Assembly: GCA_030704615.1 (NCBI GenBank)
Contig: CM060731.1
Span: forward strand, 28,458,001-28,522,000
DNA length: 64,000 bases
Direction: 5' to 3'
Source of the DNA: Takakia lepidozioides
Taxonomy: Eukaryota; Streptophyta; Takakiopsida; Takakiales; Takakiaceae
Shown: positions 51,000 through 62,056 of the stretch, in pieces
How the letters are laid out: each line of letters begins with the position of its first letter
Position numbering within the stretch: position 1 is the first letter of the stretch
Notes under the pieces: generated by a model
The model's database searches: none
What the model saw: only the letters and a program-made list of their open reading frames with translations
What the model was told of the DNA's origin: nothing
Made by a program: the position numbers and the translations under genes

Positions 51000-53069
51000 C
51001 CTGTGGAGCGGGCCCCACGGGAGGCCTCTCCCGCTCTGCAAAGGGCACGACAATCGGCGACAGTCACCGCGTCTGCCGTCTTTAATGGAGCGCGCCCGGA
51101 AAAGGGCGGCATTAACACAAAAGGCGGAGATGTTACGGGAGGGCGCAGCGAAATTCATTACCGTGGCCACGGATGCACTGGTCCGCCCTGCCACGTGCCT
51201 CGCAACAAACTGCGCTCGCGGCCTGCACAGCGTCGTCTCTTGCCGCTCACCTCGCACAGCGAATGTGCGCTCACGCTCGCTTGCCGGCAGCGTCTGATGC
51301 GAGCTGCGAGTCTTGAGACTGTCGGGCCGCAAACGTGTGACTGGGGATCTGCTCCGATCTCGAGAAGCCGAGTATATGTTTGGAGAGTGTTAGCGTCTCT
51401 TGTTTGGTGGCCGTGGGTAGCGTGTATGAGTGGAGAGGGTACAGGGGGGCCCATTATTATGATTTGGAAGGGGAAACATGTTGATGGATGTTTGAGGATA
51501 TGATAAGGTCTGGGGAAGGTTTGTTTATTTAGGGGATTTTAGTCTCGTTCCGTCCGAAGGAGAAACTGTTGGTCTTGAGAGGATCTGTAGAAGCTATGGA
51601 GGGCCTACGTTATCATCTTGCAAATATGTAACGGGGAAGAGTTGAAAAGGAGCAGTTACTAATAATTATTTCTGGGAAGCGTTTGAGGGAGACGAATGTG
51701 TATTTTATTGCATATTGAAGAGTGAGATCTTATCGGTGGGGTCTTAGCTGTGAGCAAAGGAGTACTGGCAAGGGTTGGAGCGTCAGTGCATTAGTATATT
51801 ATACGGAGGAAACACGGAGTGAGGATTTTCCCTGTCGTTGTGTTGCGGGACAGCAGTGTAGGCTGTTGCGCTTTTTAGTGCCTAGTCCCTTCCGAGAGAG
51901 CCGAGTTATGCTCCATCGGCTGAAGCAAGGCGTTCTTTGCGTTTCAACTTCGTATTTTTCTCCGGCTGGTTATGCCCTGGATTGGTCAATGGTGGAGAAG
52001 ATAGGTACATCAACGTTTCCTAAGTGATATATGATAAGGGCCAGAGTGAAAGTGCACAGTAATCTGCCGAAATTGTTCAATTGGCACAGTTGAACATCAA
52101 ATATTCACAATCAACTGCAGCTGTCACGAAAGTCTTCTATCATCGCTGTGGCTTTCCTGGCAGTCTGCATGTTGAGATCTCCAGTGTTGCAAGTCTCTCT
52201 TAAGACGCTGTGTGAGATGTCGTTCACGTCTTCTCGTGTAGGAACGTGAAAACCCGTAGTTATGCCGATGGCTTTGGCTCGGTCTTAATTTTATGGTGGA
52301 AATTGCGGAATGCTGTACGACACAAGGCTGAGTTTTGAATCCACAATCCGATCTCAGCCTTCGGATTTATGAAGCTTCTATTTATGTTTGCAGCCTCTAC
52401 TGTCGTAAAGCAGCTGTTAGTTCCCAGCATTTCTTTGTTTGACCTTCTTACAATCCCTTAATTACATTGTCATTTCGTGTTTAAGCATGTTTTGAATGCC
52501 TACACAGGAAAAATTGTTCTATGATGACCTGAAATCCAATCTGTAGATCTGTGAAAGCTCTGGAAAACCCCGGTGTGCACAATGCCTGTGCTGTTAGGAA
52601 CTCGTTCTGGTATCCACTGGTTACTGGCCACCTCAGCTCCAATGTCTGTATTCATGCACATATTGTTGTTTTAGTACGGTCTAGGCTCCAGTTGGCCCGC
52701 ACTCATTCAATCCTTGAGCAGCTAGAGAAGCTACGGAAGGCGAGTAGGCGTTCAGATGATATTCAGACCGATGTGTCAACTTTTCCCAGATCTACTTGCA
52801 ATGAACGTACTGCCATTTGGGCACTGCTAATTTGGTTAACAGTGCTAAAGATTAGCCAGTGAACGTTTGCAGTCACTGGAGCATGACTCTTTTACTAAAA
52901 GTCTAAGTTCATTTACTCTACAAGTGGACTAGATCTGGAGTAGATCAGTCACTTCGTTTATGCTGTTCGCCTAAGATTGTTGTATCGCTCTTCTGCAGGG
53001 TAGCAAGCTCCTACAACTTTGACCACATTTAAGTGAGCAATTACATTGTCCTCGTAGAAGAGGGGAATC
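51000..53069 (+). promoter_or_regulatory. Upstream region and probable 5' UTR of the bHLH-ACT gene
   Basis: A GC-rich patch (51000-51320) with many CG dinucleotides lies 1.7 kb upstream of the start codon, and CGCTCTTCTGCAG (ending about 52998) is a good splice acceptor 70 bases before the ATG. Together they suggest a 5' UTR intron and a promoter near 51 kb. This is inference only. ORFs in the GC-rich patch occur on both strands and are not convincing. Confidence 0.3.
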
Positions 53070-56000
53070 ATGGTGCCCAAGCCATTGCCAATGATAACAG
53101 GGCTGCCCTTGAGCTCAGAGGACTATGGTGAACAGCACCAAGATACGGATGAAGAACATTCCTCGGATGTATTGACAGATTCGGAAGACGATGGGCTAGA
53201 TTTCGCTGAAGTACCAAAAGAATTTGAACAAGTGGTGCCTCGATCATTGAAGCGAACCTATGGGCTCCTGGTTGACGGTGTGGTTCCAGATCGCCGACTG
53301 AAGAGCAGGCTTGATGAGCAATTAGGTTTTCTGCGGGCAATCATACCCAAAAGCTACCCTGTGAGTTCAACTTTCGATGCTTCAACTTGCATTCCAGGCC
53401 AAAACTTAATGAAAGATTGTACTCATAAGACGTTGTTTGCCGTAGCCTTGTGGCCATTGACCCCGCGCCCAGTTTGAGCGGGAACAAAAGGGACAGAACC
53501 TACCTCTGTCAGGGGCTGACGTTGGTAGTAAGACTTACCTCCATATAAAGAATTAATCCGGGTTTTCCAGATATCCTCTAGAAATCCCTTCACACAAGCA
53601 TCAATCTGCTGTGTGTGATTTGCCCAAAAACTAGGCCTCAGGAGGGCCTGGGCTTTTGGCTCAGCCTCGAGACTTTCAAAGTTGGTAAACAGGGGTACAG
53701 GCACAATTCCCTTAATAGATTTGAAGAGAGCGTCTCTTTGGTGAGAGAACCCCGGACAGTGTATCAGAAAATGAATACTGTCTTCAGATTGCCCACACAA
53801 CGGGCAATTGCACTCTCCCTTTCCTCTCTGCTTCTGTTTGCTGTTCAAAGGTAGGCTTCCTGCCCTGAGTTTAAAATTTCAGTCTAGTGCCGAGAGTGGG
53901 TAGACCCTTGAGGTCATCCAAGATGTCCTCCCCCATGTCACAGACTGGAAACAAGTTCAGGGAAGTTTTCTGCCTAACTTCATTTTCATCAGACAATCTC
54001 ATGGCAACAGACATGGCTGAGGACACTACAGCCTCTAAGTCAGATTTATCCAGCAGGGTCAAGACTTGCGGATCCAGGTCCAGGTCCTTGAGGATCTCTT
54101 CTACTCTCTTCTGCCAGGACTTAGCCTGTTTGACAGGGCGGTCCTGTTTCCAAGATATAGAGTCGATTAATTTAGGATATCTGGTGTTGGGCATATGTTG
54201 CAGCTGACCCCACCATCTGACCTTGAATTCATCTCGTCGGGAGCTTAAGGACGGAATGCCAAACTCACCCCGAACAGCCACATTGGCTGTTTTGGAGCAT
54301 GCTGACATACACTCCTTAAGCACCCCCACTTGAATGGATTCTAGAGACTTAGCCTGGTTGGAGTTATCAACCCATATAGCAGATCCGTACTCCAAGGCAG
54401 GTCTAATAACGCGACAAAGCATGGTTTTCTTAACCTCAGAGTTGACCCCTCTGCAGTGGAAAAATTTAGTGAGCCCCAGAGCTTTGCCCTTGCCAGTTTG
54501 AACAACTTTCCGGATATGTGCATCCCAATTACAATTGGAGGAGAACTCAACGCCCAGGTAAGTGTAGGAAGGGAGGACCGGGATCTCTTGGCTACCCCAC
54601 TGCCACTTAAGATCACTTCCTCCCTCTCCTCTGTTGTTGAATGCTACCACTGCACATTTGCTGACATTAGCCTCTAGCCCCCAAAGATCAAAGTATCTCT
54701 TCGCGCAATCAATCAACTCCTGGAGATTGGTTGGAGTCTCCCCTATGCCTGCGAAGTCATCCGCAAACATAAGGGCTGGTATGGTGGTATCACCCACCCT
54801 TAACCCAAATCCCTCACTTTCCACATCCTCGAGGAGTTGATTGATGAAAACATTGAAGAGCAGAGGGGAGAGAGTACATCCTTGAGCTACACCTTGGTCT
54901 GTGTCAAAAAAGTTGGACTTCTGTCCGTTAACAGTGACACAGCTTTTGGTGTGAGCATACAAGTTGTGGACAACTCTCCACATCTTTCCCTTGATCCCAC
55001 AAGACCAGAGGCGGAACCATAGGCCATCTCTCCACACTGTGTCATAAGCCTTCTTGACATCCAGGAAAAAGACATAAGTGGGTTTCCCTTGTTTTTTCCT
55101 TCCCTGGATAATCTGGTTAAGAGTGAAGATATGATCCACACAGCCCCTGTTTCGCCGAAAGCCAGCTTGGCCTTCGTGGAAACAACCTCTAGACTCCAGA
55201 TCAACCTCGAGACGAGTACTTATAACTCTGCAGAATGTCTTGCCAACAGCATTGAGGAGCGTGATGCCACGGTAGTTCCCCGGTTCTTCTCTGTCACCCT
55301 TCTTGTATAGATTGACAATGACCCCCTGTCGCCAGCGAAAGGGGATCATTTCAGTCTTCCAGATAAGGTTAAAGAGGAGAACTAGGGCCTCTATCATGGG
55401 ATCGCCACCGTGCTTGATAAGTTAGTCCACCAATTAACTGCTCTACCGCAGACAATTAGTTTCCTCCCAATGATCTTGTCAGCCACGGAGGAAACGAAAC
55501 TCTCCCAAGAGTCCACTGCTCTTTCGACTTCATTTCTTGCGTTAACAGAGCGTGACTGAAGTTCTTGGAGCGATTGGACAAAATGAGGGAGAGCCTCTTG
55601 CAAGGCCTGGACGTACTCAGCCTTGACCTCTTCATTGTGGAATTTTTCTATGCGCCACTTCCGAATCGAACGTTTCACAGATCTCTTGGTGGTGGGAAAA
55701 CACCTTTTGATCTCAGTCCAAACCAGGAAGTGGTCAGAGGTACCAATATCAGTTCTGTCGATCAACACATTGGCACACTGGGGGAACAAAATTTTGTCCA
55801 TTATGATATAGTCCACAATGGAACGTTCCCCAGTTTGGGGTTTCACACGAGTCACTGCACTTGGTCACCTCTTGTCCTGTTATTCAAGGTCAAAAGCTGA
55901 AGCTCTTCTAGACAGTTAATTAACCGTCTGCCATTAGAATTCAGCTCGTCCTCACCAAAAGGTCCAATGATATCGTCCTGATGGATCCCTTTGCCCACCC

Positions 56001-57892
56001 GGGCATTGAAGTCCCCCAATAGTACCACCTGACCTTTGGCAAGGAACGAAGCACAGTCCAGCTTTACATCTTCGAAGGCCTTGTCTGCGTCAGCACTAAG
56101 GGTCCCCTCTGTGGGCATGTAAACACAACCAACAAAGAGGTCCTTTGTACTCATGCCGCCCTTCAAATCAGTTTTAGCCAGATACTATGCTCAAACCCTT
56201 GTTGATAATTTCACAAACTTAATGAAAGAGAAGGGGGATAATGACAGGGTGTGGGTTCAGAGCTGGAGACAGTTGTGCGGAAGCCCTCCAGGGTACAACA
56301 TTTTGTATTTAGATACAATGATTCCCTTCTCCACACAACTGAGGGTGGGTACAGTGTGCTAATATGTGTGTATGGGGGTTTGTGAGAGCCTCACGAATAT
56401 GCAATTTCAACTGTGACAGGATGAAAGGAATTCAGTTCTATTGGATGCTTACAAGTACATAGAGAAGTTGCAAAGGCGTGTCAAGGAGCTTCATTCTGAG
56501 CTTGTTGCAGACCTTCACACAGCCAGGCTTAGGGCAATGGCTGTTGCCTCTCGGACAAGCTTGCCTGCCAGTCAGTGTCCATGCCAACACCCTACGGTGA
56601 GTATTTCTGAACCGACTTTCAGAGATGTTGTTTTATGATCCTTGTCTTTGCTACAACTGGTTCTGGACTGTTCTGATCATTACAAATCTTTTTAACCCCT
56701 GTCAAGCAATGCACACCTGGGAGCCTCCAATATTGTCACACTATGGATGTCATAGGCATGCCAAAGTATGATCTCTCTTGAAAAGAGGGAGGCAAAAATA
56801 GGTAAGACATCAGAGACATTGCAACCATAATTTGTATTAAACTCTTGGAAGTTTGTGGGGGTGTTTATGCTAGCAATTTAAATTATGTTTCTGAAATAGG
56901 TGGAGGTGACACGGAAGGAGGAAGGGCTGAAAGTACACATTGTCTGTGACAAGCGTCCAGGCCTCCTGGTGGCCATCATGGGTGCACTGGAGTCAAATGG
57001 AGTGAACGTGGTTCAAGCCAGCTTTTCATGCTACCCCCACCTTGTGTTTGAGGCCGTCAGCTTAGAGGTACCACTTTACTGTGAACCCAGGAGAGTCTCT
57101 CTACCTCTCTTTTTCTCTTTCTGCTGTTGGTCCTCCTGTAGTTCTCTCTCTCTCTCCTGTCACTTCAGGTGGGGATCAGCCTCAACTTAAGTGGCTTTCA
57201 GCTCATGACTAACTCACTTAAAAGCCACTCCAGTAGAGGAAGGTCAAGTCCCAGTACTAGAGCAAACCCTTAGCAATGGGGGTGCTGCATTCTCTGTTTA
57301 ATCCAGGAGGCCCTCCCTGTGTGGCAGTCTGTCAGTCAAGTGTTATTTTGTGGGCACCTCAATTAATCTGCTACCTTCCCATGAGTGCACACATGAGCTT
57401 TGTCCTGATTGAGTATTTATTGCAAGTTGATTTCACATCCTTGATTGGTATCCTGCTAGTTTTAGTAAGATTTGGTAGCATTTAACATTGTGACACTCTA
57501 GTTTAATAATGTTGATGCTAAAAGTCAGGGGAGTTTTTGTTGTAAGTTATTGCTGTAAGTGACTAAAAAACAAATCTTTTCACCCTGCATGAAGCTCTTT
57601 TGAGTTATAGCCTTTACTACTCTTTCACTGCTGAATTCCTCACATGGTTTTTATGTTGGACTTCTGTGCAAAGAGGGAGAAGCCTTTGTTTGTGAAAACC
57701 AATGTGCATTAGAAATCCTATCTGTCCCAGGTTGTGAAGAAGTTTTCTTTCATAATATAGACTTCATGGGCATTGCAGGGTGAAGAAGATGACGAAGGCA
57801 CTGTGCGTATTTACCCAAGAGTACCAGAAGAAGATTTGAGAACTGCCCTTATTCATGCCATCAGTCAAGGAAGAGCAGACTCTGGATCATGA
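53070..57892 (+). CDS. bHLH-like protein with ACT domain
   Basis: Exons 53070-53360, 56420-56596, 56900-57067 and 57779-57892, every intron in phase 0 with GT-AG ends (CCT|GTGAGT, GACAG|GAT, ACG|GTGAGT, AATAG|GTG, GAG|GTACCA, TGCAG|GGT): 249 residues. N-terminus acidic (SSEDYGEQHQDTDEEHSSD). Residues about 73-125 form a helix-loop-helix: RRLKSRLDEQLGFLRAIIPK, loop, SVLLDAYKYIEKLQRRVKEL. Residues about 157-212 form an ACT domain (LKVHIVCDKRPGLLVAIMGA, LESNGVNVVQASFSCYPHLV), used by plant bHLH factors for dimerisation. The basic region lacks the usual His/Glu/Arg DNA contacts. Probably a nuclear regulator acting through heterodimers. The first intron holds a LINE. Confidence 0.85.
53423..53848 (-). 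CDS. LINE C-terminal zinc region (copy 1)
   Basis: Reads LNSKQKQRGKGECNCPLCGQ, SEDSIHFLIHCPGFSHQRDA, then a helical tail (DACVKGFLEDIWKTRINSLY). C-x-C-P-x-C...H-x3-x-C is the nucleic-acid-binding knuckle found at the end of many LINE ORF2 proteins. It follows the RT ORF with a frame change near 53860. Confidence 0.75.
   Translation of the reverse strand: MNSKQKQRGKGECNCPLCGQSEDSIHFLIHCPGFSHQRDALFKSIKGIVPVPLFTNFESLEAEPKAQALLRPSFWANHTQQIDACVKGFLEDIWKTRINSLYGGKSYYQRQPLTEVGSVPFVPAQTGRGVNGHKATANNVL
53871..55397 (-). CDS. LINE reverse transcriptase (copy 1)
   Basis: A 508-residue intact frame. It includes WRQGVIVNLYKKGDREEPGN, YRGITLLNAVGKTFCRVIST, GQAGFRRNRGCVDHIFTLNQ, YVFFLDVKKAYDTVWR, DQGVAQGCTLSPLLFNVFIN and ALMFADDFAGIGE with the FADD catalytic box, then the thumb and a C-terminal part (GVEFSSNCNWDAHIRK, VRWWGQLQHMPNTRYP). 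It begins within the RT because the linker is deleted, but the polymerase core is complete. It primes at the nicked target and copies LINE RNA. Confidence 0.85.
   Translation of the reverse strand: MIEALVLLFNLIWKTEMIPFRWRQGVIVNLYKKGDREEPGNYRGITLLNAVGKTFCRVISTRLEVDLESRGCFHEGQAGFRRNRGCVDHIFTLNQIIQGRKKQGKPTYVFFLDVKKAYDTVWRDGLWFRLWSCGIKGKMWRVVHNLYAHTKSCVTVNGQKSNFFDTDQGVAQGCTLSPLLFNVFINQLLEDVESEGFGLRVGDTTIPALMFADDFAGIGETPTNLQELIDCAKRYFDLWGLEANVSKCAVVAFNNRGEGGSDLKWQWGSQEIPVLPSYTYLGVEFSSNCNWDAHIRKVVQTGKGKALGLTKFFHCRGVNSEVKKTMLCRVIRPALEYGSAIWVDNSNQAKSLESIQVGVLKECMSACSKTANVAVRGEFGIPSLSSRRDEFKVRWWGQLQHMPNTRYPKLIDSISWKQDRPVKQAKSWQKRVEEILKDLDLDPQVLTLLDKSDLEAVVSSAMSVAMRLSDENEVRQKTSLNLFPVCDMGEDILDDLKGLPTLGTRLKF
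55394..56214 (-). pseudogene. LINE endonuclease region (copy 1)
   Basis: Two frames joined near 55852. First GGMSTKDLFVGCVYMPTEGT, KGQVVLLGDFNARVGKG and QLLTLNNRTRGDQ; then ERSIVDYIIMDKI and DIGTSDHFLVWTEIKR. GDFNARVG, DYI and SDH are the metal-binding and catalytic motifs of APE-type endonucleases, which nick the target DNA. The N-terminal strand is missing by truncation. The end runs RAVNWWTN, where a deletion removes the linker to RT. Confidence 0.8.
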
Positions 57893-58736
57893 TGAAGCTG
57901 TACAAGATTCGAGAGGTATATGACCATGAAATCCATTTGATGAATCAATGTTTATTCTGCTTCAGGGAAGGAGGTCATGACTAGTGCAAATTGCATCCAT
58001 ATGTGTATTTACAGAGGTATGAATGTCTCAGTGAAGACTTTATTGGCATACAGAAGGTTGGAAAGGAAAGTGAACATCCAAAAGGAGACTTCCAAGTAAC
58101 ACTCAAAGTCTAATGAGTTATGACAAAGAGTACTCCAGATAGAGTAATGTAACTACATAGGGCAGCGCTGCCTTTTATTTTTCAATCTATTGAGTCATGG
58201 CACAGCATGGAATTGTTAGTCAGTATCCCCATTCTGATCCAAATTTGAGTGATGTTACATTGTAACACACTCCTTCAAATATAGTTATAATCTACGCAAT
58301 TGTTGGGGATTGACTACCTAGTTAAGGAATTCCACTAGTCTTTTTGCAACCTGGGACATGCTTTGGCACAGATGGACAATCTTGGAGGGTGATCATCTTG
58401 GAGGGTGATCGTCTGTCACCTAGTTTTGCCAGGAAGCAACAAAGTTGGAACCATGCAAGCATGTAAATATGACTGAAGTTGACACTGCACTGCCAAATTT
58501 TGTTTATAGAATTGATTCTTGTAAGTGGCAGTCGACTGACACTGATAATAAAAAAAATCCTAGCATCTCTCTTTATTATAACTATTATCTGGAGGGGGGC
58601 TATCAGTAAGAGACTTTTGTTATTTCAGGTTCTCCATATGTTACCAGATCTATATTTCTCAACCGCCTCTGGCCCTCCTCAATTGCTTGATGTACTATTT
58701 TATGAGTGGACTTTTTACCCTGAGCAGAAGTACTAA
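57893..58736 (+). other. 3' UTR and downstream sequence of the bHLH-ACT gene
   Basis: No ORF of interest. No clear AATAAA signal was identified. Confidence 0.4.
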
Positions 58737-59077
58737 GAGCATGGCCAGCAGCGGCCATTTCAGGCATGCCAACTCCATTCTGCCGTGGCCGGCGGTTTCG
58801 GGGCTCTCCCCGCGTCCACAGCAGCACCCCACCATTTATAGTGCCGGCCGTCTCGCAAATCCGCACTTCAACCATGGCATCTAGAACTACATTGCCGTCC
58901 CCCAAACCCCCCCTCTCAGCCTGGCGCGCATCTCAGCTGTGCGCCCAGCGGGGAGGGGGGGTTTCGCCGTGGGAGGTTGACATGCTGCTGGCCTTCACAC
59001 CAGCTGCCACACTGCTGTGTGGGCACCGGGCAAAAAATGGGCTAGTATAATGCCGTTGGCCACTGCTGGTCATGCTC
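58737..59077. mobile_element. PIF/Harbinger-type MITE
   Basis: 341 bp bounded by inverted ends GAGCATGGCCAGCAGCGGCC and, at the other side, the complement of GAGCATGACCAGCAGTGGCC. It is flanked by TAA (58734-58736 and 59078-59080), the three-base duplication typical of PIF/Harbinger (TWA). No transposase inside. ORFs on both strands are incidental. Confidence 0.8.
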
Positions 59078-59080
59078 TAA

Positions 59081-60652
59081 CCTCATGGAGTTCCTTTACT
59101 CAAGGTTTGACCCCTTTGTCCATCAATGGTGTTGTTTATAATTGGTGACAGCCAATTGAAAGCTTACACCGCTCTGGCTCTCTGCTGTAATCATTGGGTC
59201 ATTTGTTGGATACTACTTTATATACTCCTGCCTCTCATTTTACAATAATTGGGACGTTGTGGCGCACGCACGCACGAGCTGACCGGTGGGCCCCGTGCAA
59301 GAACGCCCGACTCCCCCGTCTGCCCGCCAGTCCGCTGCCTGCGAGTCTAGTTCCCCTCAGTCCGCCAAACTGCTAGTCTGCTGTGCACGCCAGTCCGCTG
59401 TGCCAGTCCCAGCAAGTCCACCCAACGGTCCGCTGTGCCCGTCTGCTGCCCCCAGTTTGCCAGTCCGCGCCGGCCGAAGGATTTGGATCGTCCATTCTGA
59501 GAAACTCATCCGCGCCATTCATGTTTAGGGCATGGAAGGTCGTAACATCCTGCCACGAACTCGTCCACTCGTTCTTGTTGTCTCGTTCTTGCGGCTCTTT
59601 GTTGTCCAATGTTGCGGAGGTGACTTTGCACGCATGCAGCTGTTCTTCTTGTTTTTAATGACGATGAAGGGTGTGCCTGAACATGAGAGGGCTGGCGGGG
59701 CTCTACAGCCACCATCGTGCATATGCTTCCACTATTTTCGCCTTCGTTTTGTGCTGACGTGCTTATTTTTTAGGACGATATGTGGAAAAATTGCATGCGT
59801 TTACGGTTTGTGGTGTGTGTCCGAATCCGAGCTCCTTCGTATGGAGCAGGAAACCATTGGTAACACGATAGCGGAAATCGCGGAAGCATATGAACCCTAA
59901 ACAGACTGTCGGTGATAAGCCGGAGGAAGGTGGGGGCGTGTATACATTACAAAATTTATGTCCACCGATGAGACTGTTCAGGGGAGGACGTCTCTGCCAC
60001 CACATGTCTGGGAACTGCGGAGAGTGTGAACGGAACAGGATCCAGTCCGAAGGTCCTCAAACATCCAGATGCACCTCTTGAAACATCACTTAACCACTAC
60101 CGTCTCCTGGAAAACTGGACAATGGGAAAAGAGACGTAGCCTGAGAGATGTGGATTCACGTTGCTTGTGGATGTTTGAGGTCCTTACAACTGCAAATGCG
60201 CCTGGATCAACAGGCTCTTCGACTGCGTCTTTGTCAATAATTTCTCTAAGCAGTGTGTTGTGCCATGAGTATGGGCATATGCAAGTCTACTGGACGGATG
60301 AAATGCAACCACGGCATGACGGCGACACCAAGCGTGGTTCTGATGGGATATCAGTTTGGTCTGTTGGACTGTTGGTCTGTAAGGATACAAGTCTGGTGTG
60401 GCGCGAGTATGTTCTTCACTGGACTATTAGGCCGTCACTGCCTGCCGAATTCCGAAGTGTCTTCTCTCGTCGGTCTGTTGAACCGTCGGTCAGCTGGAAG
60501 TCCGTCTCTTTGGATATGAGTCCGTTTAACTACTACTATTTAATTATCCGCATTGCCGTGAGTCTGCTGAGCCGTCAGACTGCTGGTCTGTCCGTCTCTT
60601 CCCCGGGGGGTGCACTTCTCATTAAATGTATCAGCCACGTGCGTGCACAGGA
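59081..60652. other. Anonymous sequence
   Basis: Contains CCAGTCCGC-type short repeats (59325-59480) and GTCTGTTGGAC/CCGTC words (60350-60600). A 122-residue ORF at 59532-59900 has hydrophobic stretches but no domain. No supported gene. Confidence 0.3.
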
Positions 60653-60716
60653 GGGGGTATTTTAAACCCCCCCATGTACAACATTATACATACAGAGGGG
60701 GGTTTAAAACACCTTA
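60653..60716. repeat. Inverted repeat, GGGGG...TTTAAA type
   Basis: GGGGGTATTTTAAACCCCCC and GGGGGGTTTAAAACACC are near-complementary around a short AT-rich centre and can form a hairpin. Confidence 0.6.
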
Positions 60717-60749
60717 AATATAATTTTACAGGAGGGGGTTGTTGAGTTT

Positions 60750-60851
60750 TTAGGGATAGTGTAGTGGTAAGAATGGCGATTCCGCCGCGATGCATCCCGG
60801 GATCGAATAGTGGAATCGTCGTTTTGTATGTTTTTTTTTTTTTTTTTTTCG
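60750..60851 (+). repeat. tRNA-derived SINE-like element with poly(T)
   Basis: TAGTGTAGTGGTAAG matches a Pol III A-box and GGGATCGAATAG a B-box, about 40 bases apart, like a tRNA head. GTATG and a run of over 20 T follow. A full cloverleaf is not evident, so this is SINE-like rather than a tRNA gene. Confidence 0.45.
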
Positions 60852-60976
60852 CTCCACGATCTTTCTCCCCTGACCTCCCCCGGCTTCTCTTTCTTTCTCC
60901 TCCTCTCCCCGCGTTCGCCTTCCCTTCCGCGGGCTTTCTCTTTTTCCTCCTCTCCTCTCCCCTCCTCTCCACAGGG
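60852..60976. repeat. Pyrimidine-rich tract
   Basis: More than 80 percent C/T for about 125 bases (CTCCTCTCCCC, CTTTTTCCTCCTCTCC words). The minus-strand ORFs here (KEKARGREGERGERRR) are artefacts of the bias. Confidence 0.7.
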
Positions 60977-61322
60977 CATGGTAGGACAATGTGGTGAGGG
61001 CACCAGAATGTGGTGAGGCACTGACTTGGGAGAAGGTTTGAGGTTGTGATGTATGTAGAGGGCAGGAATCGAAGGGATGAAGTAAGTGCGCGGGAATGTG
61101 GGGCAGGCCTGGGCTGATCGGTGATGATATGCGGTGTGTGGTGGCGGATTGTTGTGCAGCAATGACAGGAGGACATGGGCATCAAGATTCCCAGTCATCA
61201 GAGGTAATGAGCACATTAGGCCTATTTTCTTTCCTAATAATGATTGGCCGTGACACAATGGTTGTACTCACTGTATCAGGCCTATTCTCATCCTTATTGA
61301 ATCCAAACAGCCAAGGGACAAG

Positions 61323-62056
61323 ATGCCCCTAAGTGTACAGAACCTGAACGTCCTGAATCTGAAGGATTTGGTACTCAAGAGTTTACACAAGACGAGCAAA
61401 ATCTACACATGGGGTAACTGTCCCCCCTTTGCAGAACGGTTGGGGCGTCCAGGAGCAATCCCAAGCTACCTAGACGACAAACAATTCACATGCAAAGGGC
61501 TGGCTTGCGGCTGGCCACTTTCAACTTCTCAGGGCTTACTAACCAAAGGAAACAACTCGAAGTGGGACAAGTCCTTCGGACTAATGATATTCATATTTGT
61601 GCTGGGCAGAAACATGGAAACTTCAGATAAACTGGTTGGAGATGTCAATGGTTATAAATGGGCAGGTAGGATGTGTACTCTCAAGGCAGCCTCTGCCAAA
61701 CGCGGTCAAAAAGGGGTTGGATTCTTTGTCCGTGATTTCTTGTTTGATAATTGTGAAATTATCAACAAGGGTTTGAGGTACGAACATAGTATCTGGCTAA
61801 AACTGAATCTGAAGGGCGGCATGAGTACGAAGGACCTCTTTGTGGGTTGTGTTTACATGCCCACAGAGGGGACCCTTAGTGCTGACGCAGACAAAGCCTT
61901 CGAAGATGTAAAGCTGGACTGTGCTTCGTTCCTTGCCAAAGGTCAGGTAGTGCTATTGGGTGACTTCAATGCCCGGGTGGGCAAAGGGCTCCATCAGGAC
62001 GATATCATTGGGCCTTTTGGTGAGGACGAGCCCTCTATAAAGAGTGCTGCAATTTG
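61323..62056 (+). pseudogene. LINE endonuclease region (copy 2)
   Basis: About 61510-61600 reads LATFNFSGLTNQRKQLEVGQ and NDIHICAGQ in one frame. After a shift it goes on SDKLVGDVNGYKWAG, KRGQKGVGFFVRDFLFDN, KGGMSTKDLFVGCVYMPTEG and GQVVLLGDFNARVGKG. It ends abruptly after FGEDE, where a deletion joins it to the linker; the SDH motif is therefore absent and the enzyme would be dead. Confidence 0.75.

Larger units (their letters stand above)
53417..56214 (-). mobile_element. LINE retrotransposon in intron 1, 5' truncated
   Basis: 2798 bp flanked by perfect 15-base duplications AAACTTAATGAAAGA (53402-53416 and 56215-56229). On the minus strand it holds endonuclease, reverse transcriptase and a C-terminal zinc region. 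It is truncated at the 5' end, has an internal deletion between endonuclease and RT, and shows no poly(A); it ends ...GAGTACAA. It lies 57 bases into the intron in antisense to the host gene. Confidence 0.9.

Noticed and set aside
50886-51503. 205-residue ORF upstream of the bHLH-ACT gene
   Set aside because: It lies in a GC-rich patch with equally long ORFs on the other strand and has no recognisable domain; more likely promoter or 5' UTR.
59532-59900. 122-residue ORF with hydrophobic stretches
   Set aside because: No domain, unusual composition, no splice or neighbour support.
60750-60830. Possible tRNA gene
   Set aside because: A-box and B-box words are present but I could not form an acceptor stem or a full cloverleaf; called SINE-like instead.
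60631-61258. Two long minus-strand ORFs rich in K, R and E
   Set aside because: Produced by a strongly pyrimidine-biased tract on the plus strand.
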